From Isoetes taiwanensis (Eukaryota > Streptophyta > Lycopodiopsida > Isoetales > Isoetaceae), in contig JAJEKV010000494.1 in the NCBI GenBank assembly GCA_021234155.1, forward strand, positions 1-64,000: a DNA stretch of 64,000 bases, given 5' to 3'. Every line of letters starts with the position of its first letter. The first letter of the stretch is position 1. Position numbers and translations under genes: made by a program. This document shows, in pieces, positions 34,300 through 46,970 of the stretch. The notes beneath the pieces are model-generated. The model was not told the DNA's origin. It did no database searches and worked only from the letters and a program-made list of their open reading frames with translations.

Positions 34300-35340
34300 T
34301 CCCTTGACTATTATTCAGAATGGCACGCAACCTGCCTTTGCAGTTGACACCATTCCTCATGAGGACGAAAAAAAGGTTCACTTTGCACCTGACTTGGAAA
34401 AGCTCATGCCACATGTCATGCCCAAAGTTAAGCCAAAGCATTTTGAACCTCATGCAAGGCTGCTTTGAAGGCCGCACATTGGCAAATGTTCATGCCACCA
34501 CTAGAGCTCAACAAAGACAAGATACCCCTTCAACATCTCAACCTCCACGCTCTCGGACATATCCCAATATTGCGTAGAGGTTGACTTACTCAAAAAGTTC
34601 TTTGCTTCCACGCCACGCCTCACTTTGGTGGAACCAAAGGAGATCCTTTTTCTCATGTACCTCTCGAACTCCAAGAGGAGCTCGCCAAGATCAAAATTCC
34701 TTTAAGCTTGGCAACCATTTTAAAACTCGTCACGCTCTCAAGGACCGGTTACCACTCCCAACCTGTTTTTAGTTGGGGGCTGTGGTTACCTCTACACCCA
34801 CGGTCCATGCCACGGTGGGTAATCGCTTAAGTCAACCATGTTCAAATCGATGGAGGTAGCGCTTGATCAATCTCATCGCGGATAAACTCGCATAAACAAA
34901 TGGGCATCACACAACTCTTTCGTGCCCCATATGACATCAAATTGGCTAATGGCCATATCACGAGACCTCAAGGCGTCACACCTATTCTTCACATCAACAT
35001 TGGTGATCTCCGCTTTCCCATGGAATTTGGAGTTTGGAAAGCTGGCGAAGATCCAGGTGACTATGAAATCTTTGGTAGGCAGACCTTTTTCTCCGTCCGG
35101 GCAAAGAGTATCCATTCTTGGGCCACGGACGGTTAGTCATCCTTGATGGTCATCTCAATGCCACCATGGACTTGCAAAGCAGGCGGGATCATTTACATTG
35201 ACAATGCGGAACCCTCTCGAGAGCCATTAACGATTACGAAGAAGCTCGGAATATTTATCAAGTTCGGGCTCCACTGCGAAGTGCGCCTCGTCCCTCCTAC
35301 CCCGAATATGCTGATCCTTGGGGAGAAATGACTCTTGATC
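34300..35340 (+). pseudogene. Protease region of outer element (weak)
   Basis: Between gag and RT lie open pieces including FRAPYDIKLANGHITRPQGV and LHINIGDLRFPMEFGVW (34918-35040), which look like a retropepsin-type beta barrel. An expected D-(T/G)-G active-site motif is not clear because the frame is broken near 34850. The assignment rests mainly on position. Confidence 0.5.
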
Positions 35341-35739
35341 AGGACCAGGCTGTGGCTGCCTTGCTTGACCCCTACCTGGCTCCTTGCAATCGAATCCAAC
35401 GTGTTGATCACTTTTCAGATGCTGAACCTCCTGCAACTCCTGTTGATGTACACGCTGTCATGAAGCAACCTCTGCTAGATGAAACTGAGCAACCTCTCTT
35501 TTTCACCACGCAAAGTGCCACGCATCCGGTTATGCTCCAACCTCCTGCACACATTGTCCAGGATACTGAAGTAATACCCCATATTCAGACTCGAGTCAGA
35601 TTGTGGGCGTCGGCAACAATCAACCTTTGTCGCATTCTTGCAAATCTTCCGGCTCCTTATCGTAACAGAGCGTCAAAGTCATTCAAAAATTCAAACACAT
35701 TTTAACACGGGTTACAAAGATCTTGGGGAATCAACAAAA

Positions 35740-36400
35740 GCTTGGGGAACTCACCATTCCTACCAAATCGATGCCGACCGGTTAGGTAGCGCGACGATCC
35801 GGCTCAACCCCAATTCACGAGTGATGGCGTCAAAGGAGGAAATTGACAAACTCCTTCTTTGCGGGTTTTTGATCTATGAGGTCAAACATGCGAATGGGTG
35901 AGCCCCATCGTCATTGCCCTTAAGCACAATGGTAAGATCGGCGTCTGTGTGGACTATCGGAAACTCAATCGGAGCCCGGGCGTGATCATTTTCCACTTCC
36001 TTCACGGACCGGGTTACGGAAGAAGTGGTTTGGACATGAGATGTACTCCTTTATGGATGGTTTTTGGCTACAATCGGATCTCAATCAAAGACTACGATCA
36101 ACTCAAGACCACTTTCACCACCCCGGGTAAGCACTTTTGCCTACAAGGTGGTTCCTTTTGGATTATCCAACTCTCCATCAGCGTTTCAGCATCATGCTCT
36201 CGGTTTTTCATGATTTCATGAAGGAAAATCCCTTCTTGCAAATTTTTCAAGATGACTTCTCGCCCTCTGAGTTCCATGGCTGACCATTTGGATAAATTGG
36301 AACTTCGTCTTCCGAAATGTGATGAGTCCGGCATTAGTCTCAATCTGAGAAATGCACCTTTTCGTCACCTCGGTGTTGTTGGGCCATGTTGTTAAAAAGC
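35740..36400 (+). pseudogene. Reverse transcriptase of outer element, frame-broken
   Basis: SPIVIALKHNGKIGVCVDYR (35901-35960) is the RT N-terminal motif, followed by LWMVFGYNRISIKDYDQLKT. A slipped TPWGTF-type block is at about 36120. The YxDD catalytic box expected near 36250 is not readable, so this copy cannot be active. Confidence 0.85.
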
Positions 36401-36539
36401 GGTATCACCACCGATCCCGCCAAAATCGTTATTGTGCTCAAGGCTCAAGCACCCCAATATCAAGGAGACACGCTCTTTCACGGGAAAGGTCAATTATTAC
36501 TCCACCTTCATATACGGATGGCGGCCATTGCGGATCCCA

Positions 36540-36960
36540 TTCATAAACTCACGGGTGACGAATCCACACGGGCTTGGAATTCCCAAAGGAAGGCGCTTTC
36601 CAACAATTTGAAGCTTTTTGCTTACTCGTGCACGGTTCTTGTTCCTCCTCAATGGGACAAGCCCTTTCGCGTTCATGTCGATGTCTCTCGGCGTTTGCTA
36701 TTGGAGCTGTTCTTTCTCAAGAATATGATCGCTATTGACAAAACCAAATCGCTTCGCCCGGTAGAAAACTCACTTGGTTGGCGAACTATTACGCCGGGCG
36801 TGAAGCTTTGGGTCTCATTTTACGTGTCCAACGCTTCCGTCATTACCTTTTGGGCAGTCAAATCAAGTTCTTTGTGGACCACCAAGCACTCCTCTATTTG
36901 ATCAACAAGTCCACACCCGCGGGCCGCATTGCTTTCGTTGGGTCCTTCTTCTCAAGAATT
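36540..36960 (+). pseudogene. RNase H of outer element, frame-broken
   Basis: KPFRVHVDVS (about 36660), NYYAGREALGLILRVQRFRH (36784-36843) and IKFFVDHQALLYLINK match the gypsy RNase H. This domain degrades RNA in RNA-DNA hybrids during reverse transcription. The frame slips twice within it. Confidence 0.85.
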
Positions 36961-37239
36961 TGCTCCTTTTGAAATCGTTCATAAAGGGCGGCAAATCTCA
37001 TGTTGTTCGGATTATCTTTCCGCATCCACACGGATGATCCCTTGGCCGGGGTCTCGGGCGCCTTTCCCGATGCTTTCGGCTCTCTTTTAGTCGCGGCAAC
37101 ACCACATTGGTTCCATGATTTTCAGCGGTACCTCCTCGCGGGTGCTCTTCCACCGAGGAAAGGCGAGGCGCTCTCTCGCTGCCGACGACAATCCCGTCGC
37201 CATCAATTTCTCAGAGAGGTCCGGTGACTACACCATGGT

Positions 37240-38420
37240 TGCGGACATCTCTACAAAAGGGTAAGGACACCATCCTTCCCGGCCAGTGTTCTACCTCATG
37301 AAGTTCGGACATTGTTGGCTCATCATCAGGGGCTCGGTGGTGGTCATTTTCATGGTGACACCACCGCACGCCAAAATCCTTCTAGCCGGTATTATTGGCC
37401 ACGCTCTTCAAAGATGCTCCGCGCACGCCCGCGCGTGTGGCGCTTGCCGGCCGGGTGGGGCGCCCCACGCCCGTGGCGCTCTTCCCTTGGCGCCGGCCGC
37501 CACGCGCACTTCCCTTCGAGCAAATGGGGAATGGACTTTGTGGGACCTATAGATCCTCTGTAGCGGCACACCCGTGCGGGTTACATTCGGTTTCTCACCG
37601 ACTTCGCTACCAAATGGGCGAAGCTTGTGCACTTCCGGACAACACCGCGGCCGGCCGCGGCTAGAGTCCTCTATCAACAAATTATCACGCGATTCGGCTG
37701 CCCCCGGAGGTGGTCGGTGGTGGTGTTCATTTCATCAATCATACTATCAAGGAGTGACGGATTATCTCTCGATACATCATCACAAGAGCACACCTTACTA
37801 TCCTCAAGGCAATGGTTTGGCGAAAGCACCAACAAAACTCTGGTCACCATTCTCAAGAAAATTTGTGACGCTTCCCGCATGATTGGCGGACAAAACTTCC
37901 CTCTTGTTCTTTGGGCCTACAATACTTGTTTCAAGATTGCTACCGGTCACCTCCTTTTTAAATTGGTTTATGGTCAGGAAGCTCTCATGCCGTTTGAATA
38001 CATCCTTCCAACACTCCGTTTTTCTGGCTCTCTTGCTCATAATCCACTGCGCACTCAAAGAACGGGTCTATCAATTAGAAGCAGTTGGATGAACCTTCGG
38101 GATGCTTATATTCGTGTTCTCCATGGACAGCGATTGCAAAAATCTTTACATGACAAAGCGTCGAAGACAAAAACATTCAAAGAAGGCGATTTGGTTCTTC
38201 TTTATGATTCAGTACAAAAATTTTTGGGTAAACTCAAGTTTGTTGGCTTGCCCTTATCAAATTGTTCAAGTGGTTAGACCAAGCGTTTTCCAACTAGCTG
38301 AGTTAGATGGCACTCCATTACCTACATTGGTTAATGGTTTTCGTCTCAAAGCATTTCATCGCTACGAAAGTGAACATCAACAAAGCGAGCAGTTCAAGAA
38401 GCAAACACCACGAAAGTGAC
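37240..38420 (+). pseudogene. Integrase of outer element, frame-broken
   Basis: FEQMGMDFVGPIDPL is readable across a slip near 37520. It is followed by GYIRFLTDFATKWAKL (37580-37625), STNKTLVTILKKICDASRM and LVLWAYNTCFKIATGHLLFK (37820-37965), then LVYGQEALMPFEYILPTLRF and the C-terminal part to about 38420. The order is that of a Ty3/gypsy integrase. A very GC-rich segment (37405-37510) lies in the zinc-binding part. Confidence 0.88.
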
Positions 38421-39371
38421 TAGAGCGGCGGTATATTATATTATAGTGGAGATTTTTTAAAATGTGAAGCAGCAAGCTATTTCATATATGGGGCGCCCTA
38501 TATACAAAAGCGGGCTCGAGCCCTATTTACTAAGTCCTAAGAGGAAAAACCCTCTACTCCGGGGTTGGGTGCAGGTGATGCGAAGGAGATGGTAGAGGTT
38601 CTCGGCCCGGATCCCAGTGAAGGTGCGAGAACCACCTCCATCCCGTTGGTCTTCGGTCGGGATGTTCGACCATCCCGCACACCAGCCACCGTCCATTCGA
38701 ATGCCCGCGGTTTGTGGCAGCCAGCCGAGATCGCACAATTCATCTTGCAAGTGATCCACTCGGCGGTTAGTGGGCATCGTGCGGTCTTCGTTCAAAGCCA
38801 GCGGCAGCCACCTTGGCGCCATCGGATGCCGCCGTTCCCTCGGTTCGTCTTATATAGCCAACCGAGGAACTCCTTGTCGGCGATGGACCAATCACACAAA
38901 TCGCCAGCGTGTTTGCAATGCAAGGCTATTTCTAAAATGAGAATCTTTTCTCCGCCGCATATCTAGCCATGGTACCTTCCCCGACACATTCCTTTTAATG
39001 ATATCCCACTTTGAGTTGCCGGCATTGAATGCCATTCCTTCTTTTCGCCTGGTCGAACATTAATGGGTGTCCTTTGCCACAATCACATCCCGATCTTTCT
39101 TTCCGTCTCATCCTCACCGTTCATTGCTTCTCCCTTACGTTTTTTGGGACTTAGCCAAATTTTTGCCTCTCAATACCCTTCTTGGCATCTTTTGACACGA
39201 CACCATCAACGGTTCGGTTTCGCACTCTTTCATACCTCTTAGCCTCGGTTAGTAAGCCCTAAAAAACAAACCTTTTCGTTCCTCTGCGCCTTTGTCCTCC
39301 CGAGCTTTCGACTTTTCGTCTTCCGCCTTTGGCATCACTCTTCGTTTCTGCACATCATTCCCATGGCGGGT
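38421..39371 (+). other. Outer element, region after pol, left of the nested insertion
   Basis: No domain is recognised. It holds a GGGCGCCCTATATAC phrase near 38488 and GC-rich patches; the minus-strand frames at 38523-38822 are by-products. The sequence continues after the nested element at 50283. Confidence 0.6.
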
Positions 39372-41818
39372 TGTTGCCCATTTTTGGCAACATGGACCAG
39401 CATCTATGTTTCAAAACCTTCATTCCATTTACATTTCCTTTAAGGAAAAGTTCGGGCTATTGTGATCCCATCGAGTTTGGAAGACATTTGACCAAGATTG
39501 GAAGACATTGGGGATCTCCTATTATGGCCTAGTCTTTTCCTTGAGGTAAAACACCTTTCTAGACACATTCCTATTAGCTTAACATTTTCCCTTTGATTTG
39601 AAGACCGGGCAAAGGCTATAGCAAGTTTATCAAAGGAGGCACAAGACATTTTACCAAAGCTCAAAACCTTATGAAGCTTGCTTGAGAAGTTTGAAGTCAC
39701 ACACATGAGGATGCTACCCTAGAAGTGAAATTTGCTCTTATTCTAGCCTTGAAGTTTGGAAGACCCTTATAGAAGTTTGGAAGACCTTAGGCTTTGAGCA
39801 AATCTATCTTCACTAGGAGGTATGAATTGAGCCCTAGAAACAATTTGAGATAAGATCAAGTGCTACAGAGGTACCCATCTCTTCTTCATTCCATTCATCT
39901 TACATCCCCTTTCTATATCCCAAGAGCCTTCAAAACTTTTCCTTCACCATTGTTTCCACTTTTGAGACCTTTTCTCATCATTCTACTACTTATCTTTTTA
40001 TGAATCCCACCTTCATTTGAGAATTGTCCCCTAGTGATCTTGAAAACCTTCAAAGGCAAAAAGGCTTCTTTCTCATTCTCATTTCATCTTCCTAAACCCT
40101 AGTATAGCCTATTTACACCCTTTTCCCATCTTTTTTTCCTATGACTTTTCACCATCCTTATGTTCCAATATTCATTGACCATGGGTCAAAAGGGACCAAA
40201 ATTCAAATGTTTTAGTTTGACCTAAAACCCTCTAGATGGAAAGCTTGGAAAAAAGCTGACTTGGTCTTTTAAAATTCAAAAAACCTTTGGAAAGACCTTC
40301 AAAATTGGATTCTTGGGATCGTGCCAAAAAAAAAAAAAACCTATTCTAGCCTATCTACCCTATCTATTTACGCATAGTTCGGGTCACCTCCCCCTTTTTT
40401 TTTCCACGTGGCGGGGGCGGGGGGCGGACACGGCTGGGTGTCCCCTCTGCGTGCACGCAAATTTAATAATGGGTGCATATTTTTCCTTATATACCTTAGC
40501 CTCGGAACCACCCGGTACGTGGGATATATCACCCTCAAAATTTTCGATGAACCCTAAGAAATAGGGGAACATGCTAAATCCGGCCAATTAGTTACCTAAA
40601 CTTGATTGAATCCCCGCCAATTTCCGCCTAGAAATTAGCTCCTAAACCTTTTCAGAAAACCATGGGGATCCTTTGTGGCATTTGATTCGATGGAAATTGC
40701 TCAATTTGGGCCTCAAATCACTCAAACCGAAGCTAGCTTTTGGGAAGAACGGTTCTTAAACCAGCATCACGGATCAAATCGACCGCCCTCAGAGATATAC
40801 CTGCGTGATTTTGGCGCATTGATTTTTGATATCCTTTTGCTCTGCTCCGCCTCAGATTTCAGCTCCATTTCGTTGAGATTGAAGTCCACGTTCGTTGTGA
40901 CTGCAAAGACATCGAAGCACCTCGTTTGCAAACTTAAATAATCACTCCATATTACTTCATTGGTATTTTTGAAGCTCTCGAAAGGCTCAAGCAGTCTTGA
41001 ATTTTCTCTCAAGCATTATTATTTTCAAAACTGTGGTAATACCCTGTTGACATAGTCATACCTTCTGTATCACATTGCTATAATGCATAGTCTTTGCCTG
41101 AAAAATCATTGTCATCATTGTACATCCTTTTTTTTGTAGTTCTGCATTGCCCTTTTAAAAAGCAAAAAAAACCAAAAACAAGACCAAAAATATTTACTCA
41201 GAAATTATATCTTCTTCAGGTAGTTGTATCTCATCCTTATAGAAATCCTAGACACCTATACATTCGGAGAAAACATATAAAAAGATTTCTTTTCGCGCTT
41301 TATTCTGAGTTTGTTCTTTTCTTGAGGTTTTGTTTACTTACGTAAAAAATTAAAACATCCTTTTGCTATTCAAACCTTTTGCACGTGATCTAGAGGCTAT
41401 TTTGAAGTTGCACACGCGCGGATCCCAACCCAAAATTCCCCATCAAACTCCATCGCAAAATTTGGCTCTCTGTTTTTGCATGGCCAACTTTTTTTGACCT
41501 GCCTTTGACCTCGATTTTCTTGACCTTCCCTTATTCAAATCAAGTCAAGTCTTCTCCACCATTTTCCTCTGCTTGTTGACCAGCGATAACACCAATCAGA
41601 TCTTCAAAATCTCTCTCAAGGTGTGTCGCAAGTTCGGTTTTGCTCGGCGTTTTTTTGGTTCAGGGGACTCTAGTGATTTTGAAAAACTAGCACTTAAAAA
41701 AAATGAATTTTACGGTTTCATATGACAAGGATTGATCACCCTAAGTGATCCGGAGGTTCTAACCACTTTGTTTAAGATTCCTTTGAGGTTAGGCTAAAAT
41801 TCCGGTTTTAGGCTAACA
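39372..41818 (+). repeat. Left LTR of inner element
   Basis: Begins TGTTGCCCATTTTTGGCAAC, itself a small inverted repeat (TGTTGCC/GGCAACA), and ends TTAGGCTAACA. It aligns over its whole length with 47843-50282. A 13-A run is at about 40325. Confidence 0.93.
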
Positions 41819-41994
41819 TTTTGGAGGATTCTCCTAGAGATTTTCACACAGGAGTTGAACTCCATGGCACCAAGAAAGGCTAGCTGGAGCACGAGCTTGA
41901 AACAACACGAGTAGCGAGGTCAACCCGAGGGAGCTAGTAGGGGTAAGCATGAAAGTGGCTACCAGCTCCACGACAAATATTACAAATGTTTACG

Positions 41995-42960
41995 CTTTGC
42001 CTTTTCCTCCACAAGCCCCTTACCAATTTGAGCTCACTATAATTTCCTTCCCCTTGTTATGATTCTTCCATGAATGCTAACCATTTCTTGAAGAATTTTG
42101 AAGAATATTATGAGGAGCATGGAAAGAAGAAAGGTACTGGGTTTCTTTGAGTTTATCAAATGCATGAAAGGTGATGAGGCCGGATCCCGGTTGGATTTCG
42201 AATGTCAATAGGTACTAAGTGGGATGAATTGGAACAAAAGTTTACGTCAAGGTTTGGTAAGACTACCTCACCCTGGGATCTTGTCTTTGAGCTCAATTCC
42301 TTTTCTATTAAATCGGTGAAAGTGTGAAGCGGTATGTGGAAAGATTTAACTCTTACTTCTTTGGTTTGTAATAGGAACCATGTTTCCCACCCAACTTTGC
42401 ATCTGGTTTGCTTCCTTTATCGAGGTCGATGTCGGGGCCTAAGATTTATAGAAAGTTATTAAAACTTCAAAAGTTTGGTGAGCTAGATTCAATCCATAAG
42501 ACATTTGTAAAATTTTGTAGATTTAGTAGAAATGCTAAGCTATCGCGATGATGATGAAATCAGAGATCCATTCTACCCTCCTCATCATGATCTTGAGCCA
42601 CCCAGTCACACTATGCTAATGATTATGCAGTTCGATTCCCGGAGAAGGAAAAAAAAAGCCAAAAAGCTGAAGAGCTAGACCCTCGGGTTTGAGAAATGAA
42701 ATCCACGAGATAAGTAAGGTATCTGAAGCTCTCTTAGAAGTTACCAAACAACTCATGGAGTTAAAAATAGTAATAATGCCCCTTCTTCTAGCTCTGCCAT
42801 ACACTGAATGCACAAAGCGTGGTAAACCCTATCATAGAGCTGAAAATTGCTTTGCAAGATCCTGTCCTAAATGCCACAAAAGGGGCCATTTTGGTAGAGA
42901 GAATGTCCTGTTTGTTCTTTTTGCAAAGAGATAGGTCATGAAGAGAAGTTCCCAGAAGTG
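41995..42960 (+). pseudogene. gag of inner element with two zinc knuckles, frame-broken
   Basis: Pieces of a capsid-like protein (GTKWDELEQKFTSRFG at about 42215) precede two Cys/His knuckles: ECTKRGKPYHRAENC (42806-42850) and CPKCHKRGHFGRE (42865-42903). The first has lost spacing that a C-x2-C would need. Confidence 0.8.
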
Positions 42961-43389
42961 TCAAAATTACCTTGCAAAGCAAGAAAAAAGGCAAACAGTG
43001 TCCAATATTAGTTTTATTGAGGCTTGTGAGGAGAAGAACAAGAAGAACAAGATGTTATGGTTGTGCAAACACGTGCTAGGCTCCATTGGTACATCGCAAG
43101 TTCTCGTCCCACCAAGTGTAGCTCTAAGGTAACATTTCAGCCAAATCCTCGGGATATAGCTCCTCCCCTCGCTCCAAAGGTATAAAAAGAAAGATTCCGA
43201 GCTTGATGAATTTGACTTGCTTATGAAAAACTCCAAGGTTCTTGTAGACTTACTAACTTTATTGAGGATTGCACCATCATACGGGGAAAAGCTTATCAAA
43301 AATACCCAAAATGTTGAAGAAATTGCTGAAGAAACTTGCAATAACATTTACAGTAGCCTTACACGAAAGCACAATGAAGATCCAGTGCT

Positions 43390-43775
43390 TTTATTTGTAG
43401 TGCTACTATAGGGACCTCCCATTTTAGATAAGGTTTTCTTTGGATGGAGGTTCTTCCTAAATGTCATGCCTTATCATGTTATGAAACATTGAATCTCAAA
43501 GTAGAAGACAACACTTCTATTGTTCTAAAATCCTTTTCCAATGCTAAGGTAGTACCAAAGGGAGTGGTGAGAAATGTGTGCGTTATACGGGGAATCATTG
43601 TCTTAGCTACATTTGTGGTTGTTGATTTTGAGAATGTTAACCATGCTAACATCTATGATTTATTATTGGGAAGAAGGTGGATGAAAGCGGTAGATGCTAG
43701 GCCTATATGGTGCGAAGGCATTTGCACTATTTCAAATGGAACAACTTCCATTAAACTGGTAAACAAGGCCTGACC
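43390..43775 (+). pseudogene. Aspartic protease of inner element
   Basis: LDGGSS near 43442 is the likely active-site motif (D-G-G-S), followed across a slip by NVMPYHVMKH. The rest reads cleanly: VEDNTSIVLKSFSNAKVV, ATFVVVDFENVNHANIYDLL and LGRRWMKAVDARP (43500-43705). Confidence 0.75.
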
Positions 43776-43889
43776 TTCGCTAACATTGGATTCATAGATG
43801 TGGATATTTTGCAGGAAAAGAGTTAGGAGTCTGGTTTAGGTGCGGATGTTGATATGAATCTGAAGTTATCAACTTTGCTCATGTAGAGT

Positions 43890-44310
43890 TCCCGATCCAA
43901 GCGAAAACAAGGCCTACCTTTGGTTTTGATGGAGGTATGTCTAAAAAATTAGGGATTGCTTCTTACGATGCTATTGCGAAGGATCGCGAATCTTAAGGCG
44001 ATGACTAAGATAGGGAGAATTCATCCTAATATTTCTTCTAATGCAGCAGAGTATAGGGCCCTCATTGCAGGGCCCTAGGGGAAGCAAGATTCATGAATAT
44101 TTCCCATATTGTTATCTATGGAGACTCACAACTTGTTTGCAAACAGATTTTGGAGGAATACCAAACAAAACATCAAGATATGGAGGATCTGAACACACAA
44201 GCTCAAAATTGCTAACTTTTTTGATCATTGGGAAATTTATCATATTCAAAGGTCTAAAAACTTTGAGGCTGATTCTTTGTGCGGGAAAACACTCTTAGAG
44301 CATCTCTCCG
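43890..44310 (+). pseudogene. Extra RNase H (RVT_3/plant-type) upstream of RT in inner element
   Basis: GGMSKKLGIASYDAI (43931), AEYRALIAG (44048) and, across slips, IVIYGDSQLVCKQILEEYQ, LLTFFDHWEIYHIQRS and NFEADSLC match the plant/archaeal-type RNase H (RVT_3). Tat-lineage elements carry this second RNase H. Here it precedes the reverse transcriptase rather than following the first RNase H. Confidence 0.75.
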
Positions 44311-44639
44311 AGGAGCTATCAAGGAAGATGTCCTAGATGAAGATGAACTCTCTCAGTTCCATCCTATCTTGACCATCAACCTGGCACAAGAAGAATCACA
44401 CCAAGAACTTGAAGTGCACAAAGGGAGGTATGTCGAGGACTTTGCAAATGGGAGATCTATATGATGAAGATTGCAAAGGTAAAATGATTAAAGTACTTTG
44501 AAGATTGGGTGGATGTTTTTGCATGGGAATATTGAGAATTGAAAAGGGGTTGATAGGAGCATTTGTGAGTTTGAGATAAAAGTTAAGTGAAGATACTAAA
44601 CCTGTCATGCGAGAGATTGAGAAGAATTAATTCCTCACT

Positions 44640-45240
44640 TTTAGATCTTATCAAGCGAGGAATTATTCAAAATCACGAGAGTCCGGTTTGATAGTTGACA
44701 TTGTGAACCCCTCTTGGGTTTCTTGTATTGTTCAGTTCTAAAAAGAATGGTTCTCTAAGAATATGTGTGGATTATAGAGATCTAAATAAAGCCACTTGTT
44801 AAAGATTGTTACCCTTTGCCTTTTTGGAAGAAATCCTTTATGCAGTGGCGGCAAGTCTATGTACTCATTTTTGGATGGTTTCTCCGGTTTTAATCAGTTA
44901 GCATCAAAAGGAAGATCAACCAAAGACATCCTTCATTACTCCATGGGGAACTTATGCAATGAAAAGGATGCCTTTTGGCTTAATGAATGCCCCTGCCACA
45001 TTTGAGGAGAGCTATGGATCTTTGTCTTTGCAAACATGACTCTGAGCAATTGAGAGTTTATCTTGATGATTTATGCTTGGGATGCTTTATACAAGTGATC
45101 ATATGAGAGCTAACAAGGATATTTACATTGTGCGGACAAACTGGAGTTAATCTAAACCCAAAGAAGTGCATCTTTTGGCATCCAAAGGCCGACTCTCTTA
45201 GGCCATGAGGTTTTACGCTAAAGGCCTTCAAGTATTTGAA
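44640..45240 (+). pseudogene. Reverse transcriptase of inner element, frame-broken
   Basis: [20 protein letters not shown] (44740-44800), SMYSFLDGFSGFNQL, FITPWGTYAMKRMPFGLMNA and VYLDDL (about 45060) are the ordered RT motifs. YLDD is the catalytic box. Several 1-base slips and at least one stop interrupt the frame. Confidence 0.88.
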
Positions 45241-45890
45241 AGAAGATCATAGCTTTAAAAAGCTTCAAACACCGGGACAATTAAAAAGAAGTCAAGGGAT
45301 TTATGGGAATGACCTCTTTCTTAAGAGTGTATGTGCCTAATTTCTCTCACCTTATTAGTCCTATCTCTAAGTTGACTAGAGTAGGCCAAGTTAGTAAAAG
45401 AGAAAGTAAATGTAGGCTGTTGTTTGGACTGATGAGTGTGAAAAAGCTTTTGCAGATCATAGAGGCTATTTGCCATTCTACACTTTTAAAAACTCCAGAC
45501 CTTTCATTACCATTTAAAGTTTACATAACTATCACTAAAAAAGGCTGCTGGAGTTGCCATTTTGCAGGATAGACACCCTATTGCTTTTTGCAAGCAAACA
45601 ATGGTCTCAAAGCCCAAGAGAAGTATGCTAAGATAGAAAGGAGTCTTTGCTTCTCTCATCTTTTTGATCGAGAACATGGTCATCTTTTACAAAAATCCCA
45701 AGCCACTATCTACATGCAAAATAGAACCCCATGCCTTTTTGTATGGTAAGAAATTAGAAAAACCTAAGCTTCATAGGTGGGCTTGTAGGCTTCAGTCTTA
45801 TGATTTAAAGGTAAAGGTTATTCATGTATTGAACAACCCGGGGTTTATACTTGCTGCAACGCCTACTTTGAACATGAGGAGTTGATACAA
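45240..45890 (+). pseudogene. RNase H of inner element, frame-broken
   Basis: GMTSFLRVYVPNFSHLISPI (45306) is the RT connection. WTDECEKAF-like, LKAQEKYAKIERS-like and WACRLQSYDLKVKVIHVLN (45780-45835) segments are the gypsy RNase H. Confidence 0.8.
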
Positions 45891-46970
45891 GAAGAAATGA
45901 CTAACCTTGTTGTAAATGAGCGGGACTTGTTAACTATACCCGACTCAAGGTTGGCAAACAACCTATTAGGAGGTTCCTTCAATATCGAGGAGATACCTTC
46001 TAAATTTTCAAAAAGCCAAGCTTACAAGTTTAAGTTAAAATGTTTGACTTACTCATTGGTTGGTGACATCTTGTGCAAGGTAAATAGGGATGGTGTACTC
46101 TTAAGATGTGTTGATGAAGATGAAGGCATACGGTACTTGCTGAAAATCACAAAGGTGTTTGTGGTGGTCATTTTGCAGCGAACCTGTAATCGCCAAGAAA
46201 ATATTGAGGTGCGGTTATTTCGGCCTCATTTATTTAAAGATTGTTATGATATTATAAAGACTTGTCATCAATGCCGGATCTTTGGCAAAAGAATCTTGCA
46301 TCTGCTCCTCTTCTGGGGAATTGTCTCCACGTCCATTTCAAGTTTGGGGATTGGACTATGTTGGCCCTATCAATCCCCATCCTCCTCAAACATGAATACA
46401 TTGTTGTGGCTACAGTCACATTCACTAAGTGGTGAAAAGCACCTTTAAGGAAAAGCAAATGCCCATACTCTTTGCTAGATTTTTGCATGAGAATATTTGC
46501 TCTAGGTTTGGCATTCCTTTTAAAATTTTGAGTGATAGAGGCTCTACTTTTATTAATGAAGTTATTAATTTTTTTGTTTCAAGCCTCAAGATCAAGCATG
46601 TGAAAAGCTCGACCTATTATCCTCAAGGAAATGGCCCGTCGGAATCTACTAACAAAGTGCTTAAGAGTATTTTGCGAAAAAAGCGGTTGCCAAAACCAAA
46701 GGGATTGGCAACTTGAAATTATATGATGCTCTTTGGGCTCATAGAATTACTTCTAAAGCAACTACTAATGCCTCACCTTTCGGTTTAGTATATGGAGTAG
46801 AGGCTGTTATTCAGTCGAAGTTAGAAATACCTTCTTTAAGGATGGCACTCAAGCTTGAGTTGGAGTTTTCAAGCCTTGGAAAGCACGGGTATGAAGTTCT
46901 GTTAAAATTAGATGAGGAAAGGTTTGTTGCGAGAGAATTACAACAACTTGCTGAAGAAGGCTAAGAGTGC
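45890..46970 (+). pseudogene. Integrase of inner element, frame-broken
   Basis: The zinc domain reads FRPHLFKDCYDIIKTCHQCR (46219-46278). The core follows as LDYVGPINPH-like (46350), VKSTFKEKQMPILFARFLHE, FGIPFKILSDRGSTFI and YYPQGNGPSESTNKVLKSIL (46430-46675). LYDALWAHRITSKATTNASP (46717) begins the C-terminal part. The order and motifs are standard for Ty3/gypsy. Confidence 0.9.

Noticed and set aside
37408-37680. 90-codon minus-strand frame in the outer element
   Set aside because: Lies antisense to integrase in a GC-rich patch where stops are rare.
38523-38822. Overlapping minus-strand frames of 60-99 codons
   Set aside because: Three frames are open together, which points to composition. 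No motif.
41819-41845. Primer-binding site after the inner left LTR
   Set aside because: TTTTGGAGGATTCTC does not match the initiator-Met complement or another tRNA end that I know, so it is not annotated.
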